DNA from: Gari tellinella
Lineage: Eukaryota; Mollusca; Bivalvia; Cardiida; Psammobiidae
NCBI GenBank assembly: GCA_922989275.2
Contig: OV277863.1
Location: 45,552,999-45,616,998, forward strand
Direction: 5' to 3'
Length of the DNA: 64,000 nucleotides
The notes under the pieces were generated by a model that was given only the letters and a program-made list of their open reading frames with translations, had not been told where the DNA came from and did not search any database. Each line of letters begins with the position of its first letter. Positions within the stretch are counted from its first letter, which is position 1. Made by a program: the position numbers and the translations under genes. Of the stretch, positions 52,352 through 63,213 are shown one piece after another.

Positions 52352-55300
52352 TTGAAACAACTCAATATCTTGTCCTGGAACACCGGGGGGTTCACAAACC
52401 ATAAAGTTGCCGAGTTACAAAAATTTGTCAGTGATAAACATATCGAAATCATCATGTTACAAGAAATTAGAAGAGACAAAAAACAAATTAAAAAACTACA
52501 AGGATATCAATACCCACCAGTAATCAAATCAAGACCGGACTCCGAATATGGAGGACTAGCAATATATGTTAAAGTAGGGATAAAATACCGAGAAATTATA
52601 ACGGGAAAAATAAAAAATACAGAATATCAAGGTATTACTGTATATAGACATAACAAACAATCAATTAATGTGTATAACTGCTACTTTGATACCAATAAAC
52701 AGGGCCATAAGACTGAAAATTATAGAAAAATCTTTAAACATGGAGATGTTGTACTCGGTGACTTTAATTTACATCACGCAACTTGGAATCCCCCGGGTTA
52801 CCATAAACAAGATGAACAAGCAAATAAGCTATTAGATTATCTTGATACACAAAATTTAGTAATAGCAAACACGGGTGAAGCCACTCGAATGACTCTAATA
52901 TCAGGACACCAAGATACCGCAATTGACCTAGCAGTTATCCCCACCCGATTAGCTCTCGAAAGTCAACTAACAACACATGAAAATACAATGTCCAGCGACC
53001 ATAAACCAATCCAAATGACCCTAAAAATTGACCCAGTTTTTGAACCACCAAAATGTAAAGAAAGATGGAAGACAGAAAAAGCTGATTGGTCAGCATATCA
53101 GAAATTAGCTAATAAACAATTTAGATACCAATCAGACTCCCAAAACATCAACAACCAATTAAAGCAATTTACAAGTGAATTAAATGCAATCTCAACTAAA
53201 ACAATACCCAAAAAAACCAATAGTAAAAAAGAACCTCGCCATAATGTACCATGGTGGAATGATGACTGTAAAAATGCTTACAAACGCAGAGAGAATGCCC
53301 GCAAATCATACAGGAAAAAGAAAAATGATGCAAATAAGGAGAAACTCAAAGCAACTCGCAAACAATTCAAAATAGTTATAGCAGAAGCAAAACAAAAAAA
53401 TTGGCAGGAATTTACATCAAAAATTAACCATAGAACGAATAGTAAAGAAGTTTGGGGTAAAATTAAAGCAATCAGAGGCAACAAAACCAACTCTCAGCCA
53501 GTGATTATTAAAAATGAAGAAGTCAAAGTCACAGACAAAGAAAAAGCCACAGCACTGGCCGAACATTTTCAGGAAACAAGTAGCTCAGAAAAATTACCTC
53601 AAATTTTCAAAACAAAAGTAAAGAATCAGGCAGAAAAACTTATTTCTAAAGAATTAGCAGAGTGCTTTAAACAAGGAAACAAAATAGGATACAACAAAGA
53701 CTTCACTCTGATAGAATTAAACACTGCTTTAGGAAAATGCTCAAATACTGCCCCTGGACCTGACCTAATAAATTATGAAATGCTTAAGAATCTACCAGAA
53801 AATGCAAAACTGAAACTGCTAGAACTATTTAACAAATCATGGGAGGAGGGGGTCTCACCAGACAGCTGGAGAGAAGCAGAAATAATACCAATTCTCAAGC
53901 CAGGCAAACCCCCTACCGACCCCGGATCATATCGCCCTATATCTCTTACATCAGCACTAACTAAAACTATGCAAAGAATGATCAAAGCCAGATTAGTACC
54001 CTTCCTTGAAAACAAAAACCTACTCCCAAACACCCAATCAGGTTGCAGACCCAACAGGTCATGCGAAGACCATTTACTGAAACTAGAGGCTGATATAAAA
54101 AAAGCTCAATATGAAGGTAAATACCTACTTGCAATGTTTCTAGATTTAAGCAACGCCTTTGATAGGTCATGGAATAAAGGCGCACTCCTAAACATGATGA
54201 ATATAGGAATCCGCGGAAGAATGCTAGCTTGGATAGCAGACTTTCTCGAAACTAGATATATAGCGGTAAACATAAATAACACCCTATCAGATAAAAAACA
54301 AATGGAAAATGGCTGTCCCCAAGGCTCAGTACTTTCCCCAATAATCTTCACAATTCTTATGAACTCTCTACATAAAGATATCACCAAACATAATGAACAG
54401 GAAGCTATTCCACAGCATAAAACCAACCTAGCCCAATTTGTAGATGATGGAGCTCTTTGGCAAAGTGCTAAAAAGCTTGAAACTCTTATTAATAAATCCC
54501 AAATAGTACTAGAAGCAGTAGAAAATTGGTCCAATAAATGGGGTTTCACAATCAACCCAAACAAAACCCAAGCAATAATCTTCAAAAGACCAAGGGCAAA
54601 ACTCCCAAAAAAGCTACAGCTCCTTAAACTATGCAACAAAGAAATAAATTACAGCCCGGTCATCAAATTCCTGGGCGTGTACTATGACGAGAATCTCACA
54701 TGGGATTTCCACATAAAATACGTCCTGGAAAGATGCAACAAAAATGCAAACATACTAAGAGTCTTGGTGGGCACGGACTGGGGAGCAGACAAAAAGTCAC
54801 TAATGGCTATTTACCAATCGCTAATCCTAAGCATTATATCATATGGAAGCCCGGCCTATGCATCAGCATGTGACTCTAAAATAGATAGTATTCAAAAACT
54901 CCAAAATCGCTGCCTACGCATAATAACAGGAGCTCTTAAAACAACCAACATCAACTCACTTCATGCAGAAACAAATTGCCTACCAATAAAACTCTTATTT
55001 GACGCCAACAAACTGAAATACTGGGCCAGATCTAATACACTAGGTGATAAACTACCGATAAACGACGACATAGGTCCAATGGGAATTTTTGAACATAAAA
55101 GTTTTCAAACCATCAAACCCCCATATAGTCAGTCCATATCGGATCTCTTACTAGAGCATGGACTAAGCCATACACAAGCAGTCAAACGAAAACTATACCC
55201 CCTCCAAAACATAAAACATACCCTAGATATTGATTTAGCCTTAGCTAATAAAATAAGCAAGAAATCAGACAGCCCCCAATACATGCGCAGAACAAGTGAA

Positions 55301-56212
55301 GACTACCTACAGAAGGAAATACCACTTTTCACCAAAGCATATACGGACGGAAGTAAAGACGATACAACAGAACGTGTGACAGGGGCTGGAATGGTTGTTA
55401 TCTCCCCTGAGGAGGATATCATACACAGCTGTACAATAAAACTTAATTATCTGCTATCTATCTTCACAGCAGAACTTACGGCTATTTCACACGCACTTAA
55501 CTGGGCTTATGAAAATAGCTGCAAGAAACTGGCAATTATAAGTGACAGTCTGGGAGCGTTACAATCCCTGCAATCGATGAACTCCAGACGAAGACCAGAC
55601 ATAATAAACGACATAGTCACCAAAAATAATGATCTTATAAATAATGGCTACCAAATCAAATACATATGGATACCGAGTCATGTGGGAATTATAGGGAACG
55701 AAAAAGCAGATGCATTAGCAAAAGAAGGCTCTTACACTGGCAGAAAGGCCACAATCAAACCCTCAGTATCAGAATTATATGCAGAAATCAAAAGCAGTAT
55801 CAAGGATGCTTTCCACTACCATATCAAACAAAATATATCAAAATCTAATTTAATACATGAAAACATACCGGGAAAGCTAACTCAATATAGTGACAACAAA
55901 TCTTTAGACAGAGGGTTTACTCGCCTTAGGCTAGGCTGTACCAAAATAAGCATACTACAGCGGAAAGGGCAGTGCCAAAACTGCCAATCTTGTGGGCTAC
56001 CCATTGATTTAGAACATATCTTCTTTGATAATAATGAACAATGTCCGGAATTCACAGAGAATAGAAGGAAATTGCAAGAAACCCTACTAAGGTTAAACAT
56101 ACCTATTATTGACAGCATGACTCTAATTTACCCACCTGCTAAATACAAAAAGGAAGTCATATCAGCAGTAATAAACTTTCTCAAGGTGACGAGTCTCCAC
56201 AAGTATCTGTAA
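52352..56212 (+). CDS. LINE ORF2: AP endonuclease, reverse transcriptase, RNase H
   Basis: 1,286 residues counted from a TTG codon at 52352. Endonuclease: N10 (SWNTGGF), E38 (LQEIRR), D137/N139 (LGDFNLHH), D216-H217 (SSDHKP). RT: GSYRPISLTS (525-534), D598 (FLDLSNAFD), NGCPQGSVLSP (653-663) and FVDD (696-699; Val where Ala is usual). RNase H: D999 (YTDGS), E1041 (TAELTA), D1065 (ISDSLGAL), H1110 (IPSHVG) and D1120 (KADALA), all catalytic residues present. A Cys/His segment (CQNCQSC then H and C) ends the protein. The frame is open from 52298, just after a stop at 52295-52297, but has no ATG before 52454, which would remove N10. So translation must begin at a non-AUG codon or by reinitiation after ORF1, 70 bp upstream. 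Confidence 0.92.
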   Translation: MKQLNILSWNTGGFTNHKVAELQKFVSDKHIEIIMLQEIRRDKKQIKKLQGYQYPPVIKSRPDSEYGGLAIYVKVGIKYREIITGKIKNTEYQGITVYRHNKQSINVYNCYFDTNKQGHKTENYRKIFKHGDVVLGDFNLHHATWNPPGYHKQDEQANKLLDYLDTQNLVIANTGEATRMTLISGHQDTAIDLAVIPTRLALESQLTTHENTMSSDHKPIQMTLKIDPVFEPPKCKERWKTEKADWSAYQKLANKQFRYQSDSQNINNQLKQFTSELNAISTKTIPKKTNSKKEPRHNVPWWNDDCKNAYKRRENARKSYRKKKNDANKEKLKATRKQFKIVIAEAKQKNWQEFTSKINHRTNSKEVWGKIKAIRGNKTNSQPVIIKNEEVKVTDKEKATALAEHFQETSSSEKLPQIFKTKVKNQAEKLISKELAECFKQGNKIGYNKDFTLIELNTALGKCSNTAPGPDLINYEMLKNLPENAKLKLLELFNKSWEEGVSPDSWREAEIIPILKPGKPPTDPGSYRPISLTSALTKTMQRMIKARLVPFLENKNLLPNTQSGCRPNRSCEDHLLKLEADIKKAQYEGKYLLAMFLDLSNAFDRSWNKGALLNMMNIGIRGRMLAWIADFLETRYIAVNINNTLSDKKQMENGCPQGSVLSPIIFTILMNSLHKDITKHNEQEAIPQHKTNLAQFVDDGALWQSAKKLETLINKSQIVLEAVENWSNKWGFTINPNKTQAIIFKRPRAKLPKKLQLLKLCNKEINYSPVIKFLGVYYDENLTWDFHIKYVLERCNKNANILRVLVGTDWGADKKSLMAIYQSLILSIISYGSPAYASACDSKIDSIQKLQNRCLRIITGALKTTNINSLHAETNCLPIKLLFDANKLKYWARSNTLGDKLPINDDIGPMGIFEHKSFQTIKPPYSQSISDLLLEHGLSHTQAVKRKLYPLQNIKHTLDIDLALANKISKKSDSPQYMRRTSEDYLQKEIPLFTKAYTDGSKDDTTERVTGAGMVVISPEEDIIHSCTIKLNYLLSIFTAELTAISHALNWAYENSCKKLAIISDSLGALQSLQSMNSRRRPDIINDIVTKNNDLINNGYQIKYIWIPSHVGIIGNEKADALAKEGSYTGRKATIKPSVSELYAEIKSSIKDAFHYHIKQNISKSNLIHENIPGKLTQYSDNKSLDRGFTRLRLGCTKISILQRKGQCQNCQSCGLPIDLEHIFFDNNEQCPEFTENRRKLQETLLRLNIPIIDSMTLIYPPAKYKKEVISAVINFLKVTSLHKYL

Positions 56213-56315
56213 AACATAACATCAGAAACAAAAACAGCCTATTAATTCCCACCCAGCCCTTAACTGTAAGGCTTATCAGCAAAATCAATAAGTAACAACA
56301 ATGTAACCACATACT

Positions 56316-56600
56316 CCCCGACACTTCTTACGTCATGCACCCTTTTTGTGTACTGACACAGCTTGCGTAAGCTGAGTGTTAACTAAAACTATCAAATTAC
56401 CCCCGACACTTCTTACATCATGCGACCTTTTTTCGTACTGATACAGCTTGCGTAGGCTGAGTGTCTAATAAAACTACCAAATTTTATCTTTACTTTTCTA
56501 AAATTTTATTTTTTACCTAAATAAAACAAATCACCCCGACGCTTCTTACATCATGCGCTAATTTGTGCACTGATACAGCTTGTGTAGGCTGAGCGTCAAA
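56316..56600 (+). ncRNA. Three copies of a three-way-junction RNA fold in the LINE 3' UTR
   Basis: Units at 56320-56380, 56405-56465 and 56538-56597 share one plan. A 6-bp outer helix (GACACT with AGTGTT; GACACT with AGTGTC; GACGCT with AGCGTC) encloses a 10-nt linker TCTTACRTCA, a 5-bp hairpin (TGCAC/GTGTA; TGCGA/TCGTA; TGCGC/GTGCA), a 6-nt linker CTGAYA and a 6-bp hairpin with a 4-nt loop (CAGCTT/AAGCTG or AGGCTG) that directly abuts the outer helix. Base changes are compensated in the outer helix and first hairpin. The RT of this LINE may recognise it; the role is not known. Confidence 0.7.
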
Positions 56601-56759
56601 TAAAAACCTAAAATTAATGTGCATTCTGCCTTGCTTTCGCCTGATTAAATATAATCTGACGGCTTACAGAAATCCAATCCAGTTAAACATCATAAATTAG
56701 TGAATAGTTGACCAGTATACAAGTTAAGGGGACAATAAATAAAAAAACAGAAAAAAAAG

Positions 56760-57560
56760 AAAATTAAGCAAAGTGCGCAATCTGCTGTGCTTTCAAAATG
56801 CTTTATGCTACCATCTGATAGAAACAATAAAATATTTCCTGTGATACATATTCATAACAGCAAAACATCGATAGTCATAACAAAGACAGGTGACCACTTG
56901 AAACAGAGTGAAGGTCAGAGTGCCCATTCTGCTGTGCTTTCAAATTGCTTTATGCTACCGTCTGATAGAAATAACAAAATATTCCCGGTGATACATAAAT
57001 ATACATAAGGTAGCAAAACATCTCTAGGCAATAAAGGCAAGTACCAAATTGAAGCAGGATGAATGTAGAGCAGAGTACACAATCTGCTGTGCTTTCAAAT
57101 TGCTTTATGCTACCATCTGTTAAAATAATAAAATCTCCCCGGTGATACATATACATAAGTGAGGAAAACATCTCTAGTCATAAAAAGACAGCTGACCACC
57201 TAAGGCGGGATGGGGGTAGAGCGGGGTGCGCATTCTGCTGTGCTTTCAAATTGCTTTATACTATCATCTGAAAGGAATATAAAATATCTCCCCATTTTTC
57301 TGTGATACATACTCATCTCCAGACATAAAAAGACAGGCGACCACTAAAAGCAGGATGAAGGTTAAGCGGAGTGTGCATTTTGCTGTGCTTTCAAATTGCT
57401 TTATGCTACCAGCGGAAAAAATATAAAATATTTCCGGTGATACATACTCTTCTCTAGACAATAAAGACAGGCGACCACCTGGAGCACGATGGGGGTATAA
57501 CGGGTGCGCATTCTGCGATGCTTTCAAATTGCTTTATGCTATCATCAGAATTACAACAGG
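56760..57560 (-). repeat. Tandem array of about six 150-bp units derived from MITE A
   Basis: Each unit has ATTCTGCTGTGCTTTCAAAT, TGCTTTATGCTACCATCTG, TATTTCCTGTGATACATA and GACAGGTGACCACTT, which are the core words of MITE A. Units start near 56770, 56925, 57080, 57230, 57375 and 57505. The TTAA ends of MITE A are absent. Confidence 0.7.
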
Positions 57561-57750
57561 TTGAAAGCAAGGCAGACAACATAACAAATAAAATTCTCCA
57601 GACAATTCAATATTATTCAAATCATCACTTACGCATCCTCCAATACATAAATGGTCTCATATGATCTAAATGAAAATTAAAGGAAGACAAACACCATAGG
57701 AAAGTAGTTTGTAGTAGCAGTCAACATAGGATTATATTAGCATTAGTTAA

Positions 57751-58688
57751 GGGTGTATCAATGTCATGAGCCATTTTTTCAAAGTATTAAACTTTTTTTC
57801 TATCATTGTTTTTTTGGAAGAGCTATTTATGATGAATGAAAAAATGAAAAAAAATATATATGGTGGTGTCCTTTTTTTTGAGCTACAGCGATTTGAAAAA
57901 GGTATGTCAAATTTGGAATTTTTTTTCAAATTTTACCCATTCAGAGTACAAGCTTCAGTAAAATCTATTTCAAAACAAAACAAAAATGTTAATTTGGGTT
58001 TTCTTTATTTATTTCATGTCTATGGTGGTATGTTCACATATATAAACCAAATTTAGACAAAGCAGGCACCAGGTTTGAACAATATGGATCCTTGAATATC
58101 AAAAATATGCTTTATATAGGGCATGATTTTATTAGATTTTTTATTTTATGAAAAAAAGTAAAAAAGTTTGAAATGAAATAGTTCTAGTATTTAACTTTTT
58201 CTTATATTCTACCAGATGAAAGCCCATACTAAGGCAGTTCAAAATATGAAAAGAAATTGAAAGGTCAGTGTTGAAAATTTTGAGTTATTAAAGTAAAAAG
58301 AGTTATCGCCCCTTACAAAATTTACAAAAAAGTACCATACCGATGATATTCAGAGCTTTATAAATTTCACATTTGGTGCCTATTTTTCTTAAATTAGTTT
58401 TTGTATGAAGAAATACTACCATAGATAGGAAATAAATAACACAAAACCAAATTATCATATTTGTTTTCATTTAAAATGGGTTTTATTGAAGCGGGCTGTT
58501 TGAAAAGGACAAAATAAGAGGAAGTGGGTGGGGTAAATTTTACATGGCCGTAGAGCCAACTGTTGTTCACCAAAATGTACACTTTTTCTATTTTTTCATT
58601 CATCTTAAATAGCTCTTCAATACAAAACCATCATAGAGTGTTTTCATGTACTTTGAAAAGTTCCCAAATCCATGACATTGATACACCC
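57751..58688. mobile_element. 938-bp TTAA-flanked element with exact 18-bp inverted ends
   Basis: TTAA at 57747-57750 and 58689-58692; ends GGGTGTATCAATGTCATG and CATGACATTGATACACCC are perfect complements. Weaker inverted similarity continues inward (AGAGCTATTTATGATGAATG against CATTCATCTTAAATAGCTCT). The AT-rich interior has no transposase; short open frames on both strands are chance. Confidence 0.75.
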
Positions 58689-58715
58689 TTAAGTGTAGAC
58701 CAGACAGCAATCAGC

Positions 58716-58972
58716 CCATTCCCTCATAGCCAATAACTAGTATTAATGTAAAGGATTAACCCAACACAGTGTGAAATTAAAGCAGTTTAGACCCTAAGGC
58801 CCATGCTGCGATAATTCCAGATTGTGATAAAACCACATATGGCTGGAACGTAATCATAAAATAATATCCTCATTCAGACGAATCTTCCTTTCCACAAAAT
58901 AGAGCCAATTTCAAAATAAAATAAATAAATTAAAAGCATAAAAGGCATATATATGGGGAAATGGGCTATTCT
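58716..58972 (+). mobile_element. MITE A copy, worn
   Basis: Starts CCCATTCCCTCATAGCC and ends ATATGGGGAAATGGG; the arms are largely eroded. Confidence 0.55.
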
Positions 58973-59056
58973 ATGTAATCTAATTACTACATGTATTATA
59001 GAGTATCATAAACCACTAACTTCATATAATCCTTTGAAACTGATGAGTTTACCAAT

Positions 59057-59076
59057 CCCCCCCCCCCCCCCCCCCC
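59057..59076. repeat. Poly-C tract
   Basis: About 20 C in a row. Further homopolymers lie at 59531-59545 (G) and 60227-60241 (C). Confidence 0.9.
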
Positions 59077-59250
59077 AACCCCAAACAATTTTGAGTTCTC
59101 AGACCAGGATTTAAAACAATTGACAATATCTACTCGTATTCCAAAAAGGAAAACAGGAAAAATAACTCAATGCAGCATATACAACCTGGATCCCTGCACG
59201 CAAGGAAAAATGGTTCAATATACTGTAGAAATGCAAATTTCGCATTTTGA

Positions 59251-59493
59251 CCCATTACCCCATAGCCTGTAACAAGTACTAATTATAGGTAACCACTTAA
59301 AGCAGGTTAAGAGTAAAGCAGAAAGCACCCGAAGTCATATACTGCTTTGCTTTCAGGCTGCTTTAAGCTACCATCTGCAAGAAAATAGGAAATAGTCGCA
59401 ATGATGCATATTCATGACAGTATAAAATGGAACTAATCTCTACAGTGAATGAAACAAATCAAAGGCGTTAAAAGGCAGACTTATGGTGTAATC
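59251..59493 (+). mobile_element. MITE A copy
   Basis: CCCATTACCCCATAGCCTG at the left, TATGGTGTAATCGG at the right; flanks TGAC/TCAA are worn TTAA. A further worn core is at about 59655-59750. Confidence 0.7.
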
Positions 59494-59749
59494 GGTCAAT
59501 CAATAACAAATAGACAAAAGGAGAAAATGAGGGGGGGGGGGGGGGAATAGTTATAATCCTAGATAATAGTGTAGGCTAACCAGTCTCCCAGGCAAATCCC
59601 TCACATAACAAAAGGTAACCCAAAACACCATAAACACACCCAGTTAAAAATTTTAAATAACGCTTAAAGCAGGTCAAAGGTAAAGCAGGACGCAAATTAG
59701 CAGGCATCCAGCTTTAACCTTCTGCCTACCCTAAGCTAACATCTTATGA

Positions 59750-60575
59750 GATATAGAAAACATAGTGCATATGAAACAGGCGAACAACTCACTTACCATT
59801 GGATTCTACTGAGCACTAACGACCAATAAAAATCAAACCACTTTCACTTTAAAGTAGGTCAATCCGATTATGACAAGGTAAGCTCAGTAAACTTTAGAAA
59901 TGACATCTGCTTTTTTTGAGAACCGAGGAAAAAGCCGGGGAGACAATATCTAGTCATTCACTAACAGAATGACTGGATAGAACATTATAAACCCATTGAG
60001 AATTATTTTAAAATATATATAACATACAATCTTTAGAAAATTTAACCCACTGAACCCTGAGAAGCAATTTAAAAAAACAACAAAAAAACAACTAATAAGT
60101 AAAACCCACAGGCACCAACGATTATCAAGCTATAATAAAGTGGGCAAGGACAAACAAAGCAGAGCTGAATCGGATGGGAATATAAGCCGATCTAGAGTTG
60201 CAATGAGAGTCCAACACGGTTGAACACCCCCCCCCCCCCCCTCGCAAATCTTTACAAGCAATACGAGGGAACAGTGGGTTAAATTGTGATATTAATGATA
60301 ATATTATATTTCAGGAATAGAATATCTTGTAGAAACAGGACAGAGATACCCTTTGTTCGCGATAGAGAATAAAAGCTTAAATATAAAATGTGATACTTAA
60401 TAAACCATATGTTTACCCATTGAACCAATTCACATCAAAAAGCACTATAGCAAACATCCCCTCAGGCGAGGCGGAATTAGAATATTTATAACAGATGGGG
60501 GCTCCCCCCACCACGCGAACAAAGGATAACTCTCAAATTAGCATAAGCATAAAAGGTAGAAGACTTAACCCAGGA
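59750..60575. other. Unassigned sequence
   Basis: AT-rich, with repeated 'CCCATTGAAC'-like worn ends but no complete element or exon. Confidence 0.3.
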
Positions 60576-60604
60576 AAAAAAAAAAAAAAAAAAAAAAAGA
60601 AAAG

Positions 60605-60643
<39 letters not shown>
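60576..60643. repeat. Poly-A tract with scattered G
   Basis: Some 65 bases of almost pure A. The Lys-rich open frame across it is an artefact. Confidence 0.9.
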
Positions 60644-60645
<2 letters not shown>

Positions 60646-60649
60646 TTTT

Positions 60650-61824
60650 TAATTTTTGTTATTGTTTTCAGCGTTCTCTTTCAGATAATCAGATCCATCA
60701 ACGTATGGATACCAAATACATTTAAATAAAATAAAATGATAAAATCAGTGATTTAGGCGAGATTTTGAAAAATTGATATACTGGGAAGAAATATTTAATG
60801 ATCCCATTAAACCAGAATTTGATGCGTGAAACCTAAAAGAAGGCTGAATAAACTACACCTTCTAGCAGGAAACACACATACAAATCATGTGCTAATAGCT
60901 CAATGAAACACCGAGTGGAAATCTAAAAACCATGACACTGCGTGCAACATAGGGAACAAATCAAACCAGTACAGAACCCAACCCCATATGAGTGAGAATG
61001 GTCAACGGACCAAACTCAACAGGTACAAACGGCAATCAAGCCGTGGTCCCCAACCTTCGCCCCAAGCACCATAACCAATCAAGCCCCCCAGAACCCTTCA
61101 GAACCCCTACCCTATGAGTCTCTTTGTTGCAGGCAGTGACTTCACAAAACAACGTACCATTTCCAACAAAGTGTAAACATTAAAGATGAGCCTACTAACA
61201 AACAAGAGCAGCAAGACATAGCCAGAATCCAGGCTTGTGTGGCGCTCGGGCTGGAGGACACTGGGGTGCACGGCCGAACAGGGGGTGGTATGAATACCAC
61301 CTTATGGTCGGACAGGCGCCCTGTGACTGATGGGAACGGGTCGAGCGCTGCACAAGCCAACAGGATCCGGAACCATGGTACGCACAAGTTAAAAGGGGGA
61401 TTGCACTCGGACGCCTGGATGGTCGAATATGAGCAAGGCTCGGGAATAGCCTGACAGGCATCCGGTGTGAGCTCCGATTCGGACAAGGTGCATCATGGAT
61501 CTGTTAACAACTAACCACTGGGAACCAGAAACAACAACACCTCCTTGACAAGACAGCATTTCCTCCTTCCGACGACCAGCGGCAACAAAAGGCCCTTCTC
61601 AGGGCCACCTCTGCAAAGTCCATTCAACAATAGGCATGATGCTGACCATTGTCCCAAACCTGAGACAATGGGATGACGCATCTGATGAAGCTTATGCGGG
61701 ACTATAAACCTCAGCAGAAACAACAACAATCACTTTAGACTTAGACTCTAACAAGCGACTGAAGACTACAAGCTCAGAAAATGCAAAAGCTTTTCAGTCA
61801 TTGATACTTTTTAATTGACAGGCC
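60650..61824. other. Unexplained segment with a GC-rich middle
   Basis: 61190-61480 is much richer in G and C than anything around it, apart from the foldback arms. Open frames exist on both strands (longest 61142-61486, -), none with a motif. No terminal repeats or splice-bounded exon could be fixed. Confidence 0.35.
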
Positions 61825-61976
61825 GCTTTATGTATCACAAGAAATATTTTCTACACCTAGCAGATGGTAGCTTAAAACAGACTGAAAGTAAAGCAGAATA
61901 TGCCTTAAGGAGCATTCTGCTTTACTTTCAATCTGCTGTAAGGAATAACCAATTTAAAAAAAAAAAAAATGTAATG
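61825..61976 (-). mobile_element. MITE A fragment, reverse
   Basis: Palindrome AGAATATGCCTTAAGGAGC and arms; ends GTAATGGG before TTAA at 61977-61980. Confidence 0.7.
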
Positions 61977-62029
61977 GGTTAAAGGAAACATGCATTCACA
62001 AAATGCTGAGGAAACATGTTATCAAAAAC

Positions 62030-62195
62030 TAAAATCTTCATTTCTGCACCAAACCCTTTGGTGTCACTACTCAGATTTGTCTCGAAGAGACGGTTCTAAT
62101 GAGTAGTAACGCCATAGGATTTTTTGCAGCATTAGTTTAAAAATGTTGGATTAGATTACATTACACCCCCTTATCTGGAACCCTGTGTTGTTAGA
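62030..62195. repeat. Palindromic MITE, copy of 8340-8550
   Basis: CCTTTGGTGTCACTACTCA faces TGAGTAGTAACGCCATAGG around CTCGAAGAGACG; right end CCCTTATCTGGAACCCTG. Confidence 0.6.
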
Positions 62196-62379
62196 TGCTT
62201 ACTCTGAACTTTCTGCTTTACTTCGAGCCTGCTTTAGCTTCCATCTGCTAAATTATAGAAACTATTTCATTTTCTAGTGTGATAATTAATTATTCATACG
62301 TGTCAAAACTGAAGAAAAATTATTTCATCAGTTCTTTGTTACGAGAAAACTGTCCATCCTCTTTCTACTGCAATAATCG

Positions 62380-62751
62380 TGTCCGGTCTGCATTATTTGC
62401 TTAGGCTCATATATAACTCGTGACTGCTCTATTTTTTAATAATATGAATTCATGGTGTTTATACAGTTTAAAGATACAGATTTCTGCTCTTTTTTAAGAC
62501 ATTGACTGTAAAAATCGGACGAAAAATGATTTGTCTATAGGCTTTTTTATAACGGTAGGTAACCCTTTCTTGTGCGAGAATCTGCAGTCAAATGCCTGCT
62601 GGTTCATTAGGTTTATACTCTTTAACAATTACTCGCTCAATATAAAACGTTATTATTTTCACAAATAAAAGCTGAATATCTTAGCTCTCATATGAGCCCT
62701 ATATTTTGGAAATCGGAGGAAAATTAAAGTTTTAACGGACTTTTAATTAAC
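62380..62751 (-). repeat. Dispersed repeat, inverted partner of 45340-45721
   Basis: From GTCCGGTCTGCATTATTTGC to TTTTAATTAA it is the reverse complement of 45340-45721 with few differences. Confidence 0.75.
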
Positions 62752-63213
62752 AATAGGTAGCCGTCCCAGGCGAACGCGCGCGCTTTAGACGTGTTTATCG
62801 ATCGATTAACCGCGAGTCGGCGGACAGGTATCGATCGGCGAATGAACGACACCATTATTGGGGAAATGCATGGGTTTTTAGGTGGTTTCAGATCCGGTGC
62901 TTATTAATTCGTGGTTTTTGACCAAATAGACCCACATTCGAACTTGACCTACATTTTATTGTGGTAAATGTTTTGACCAAGTTTCATAAGATCATTCGTA
63001 GGCTCTAAGGTTTATCTATGATGTGACCTATTGACCTAGTTTTGACAGGACATGACCCACATTCAAACCTGCCCTAGATTTTAATGAAAGTTTCATTATC
63101 CAATGAGATTTGTAGCCACTAGAGTGAAAATGAACTAATTGTGGATTGACGAACATATGGCAAAGAAAGCAAGACACAGACAGATGAAAAAAGGAGTATT
63201 TCTAGTAACCTAC
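62752..63213. other. Unassigned sequence
   Basis: A CpG-rich start (62760-62860, GAACGCGCGCGCTTTAGACG) then GACCYACATT-type words near 62930-63070 that hint at a worn tandem repeat (about 120 bp). Confidence 0.35.

Larger units (their letters stand above)
50160..56620 (+). mobile_element. Full-length I/Nimb-like LINE with RNase H, both ORFs intact
   Basis: A 5' UTR of a few hundred bases, ORF1 (gag-like, three zinc knuckles), a 70-bp spacer, ORF2 (AP endonuclease, RT, RNase H, C-terminal Cys/His segment) and a 3' UTR with three structured repeats. No frameshift or internal stop is visible, so this copy looks young and possibly active. RNase H after the RT and a CCHC ORF1 point to the I group (I, Nimb and relatives); the exact clade needs a tree. 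The + strand is A-rich throughout. The ends are approximate. Confidence 0.85.

Noticed and set aside
50440..56212. LTR retrotransposon or endogenous virus because of gag-like zinc knuckles and RNase H
   Set aside because: There are no LTRs, protease or integrase; an AP-type endonuclease precedes the RT, which defines a non-LTR element.
60495..60725. Lys-rich open frame
   Set aside because: It reads through a poly-A tract.
61142..61486. 114-codon Cys/Pro/Ser-rich frame (- strand)
   Set aside because: The region is GC-rich and open in several frames on both strands; nothing favours this one.
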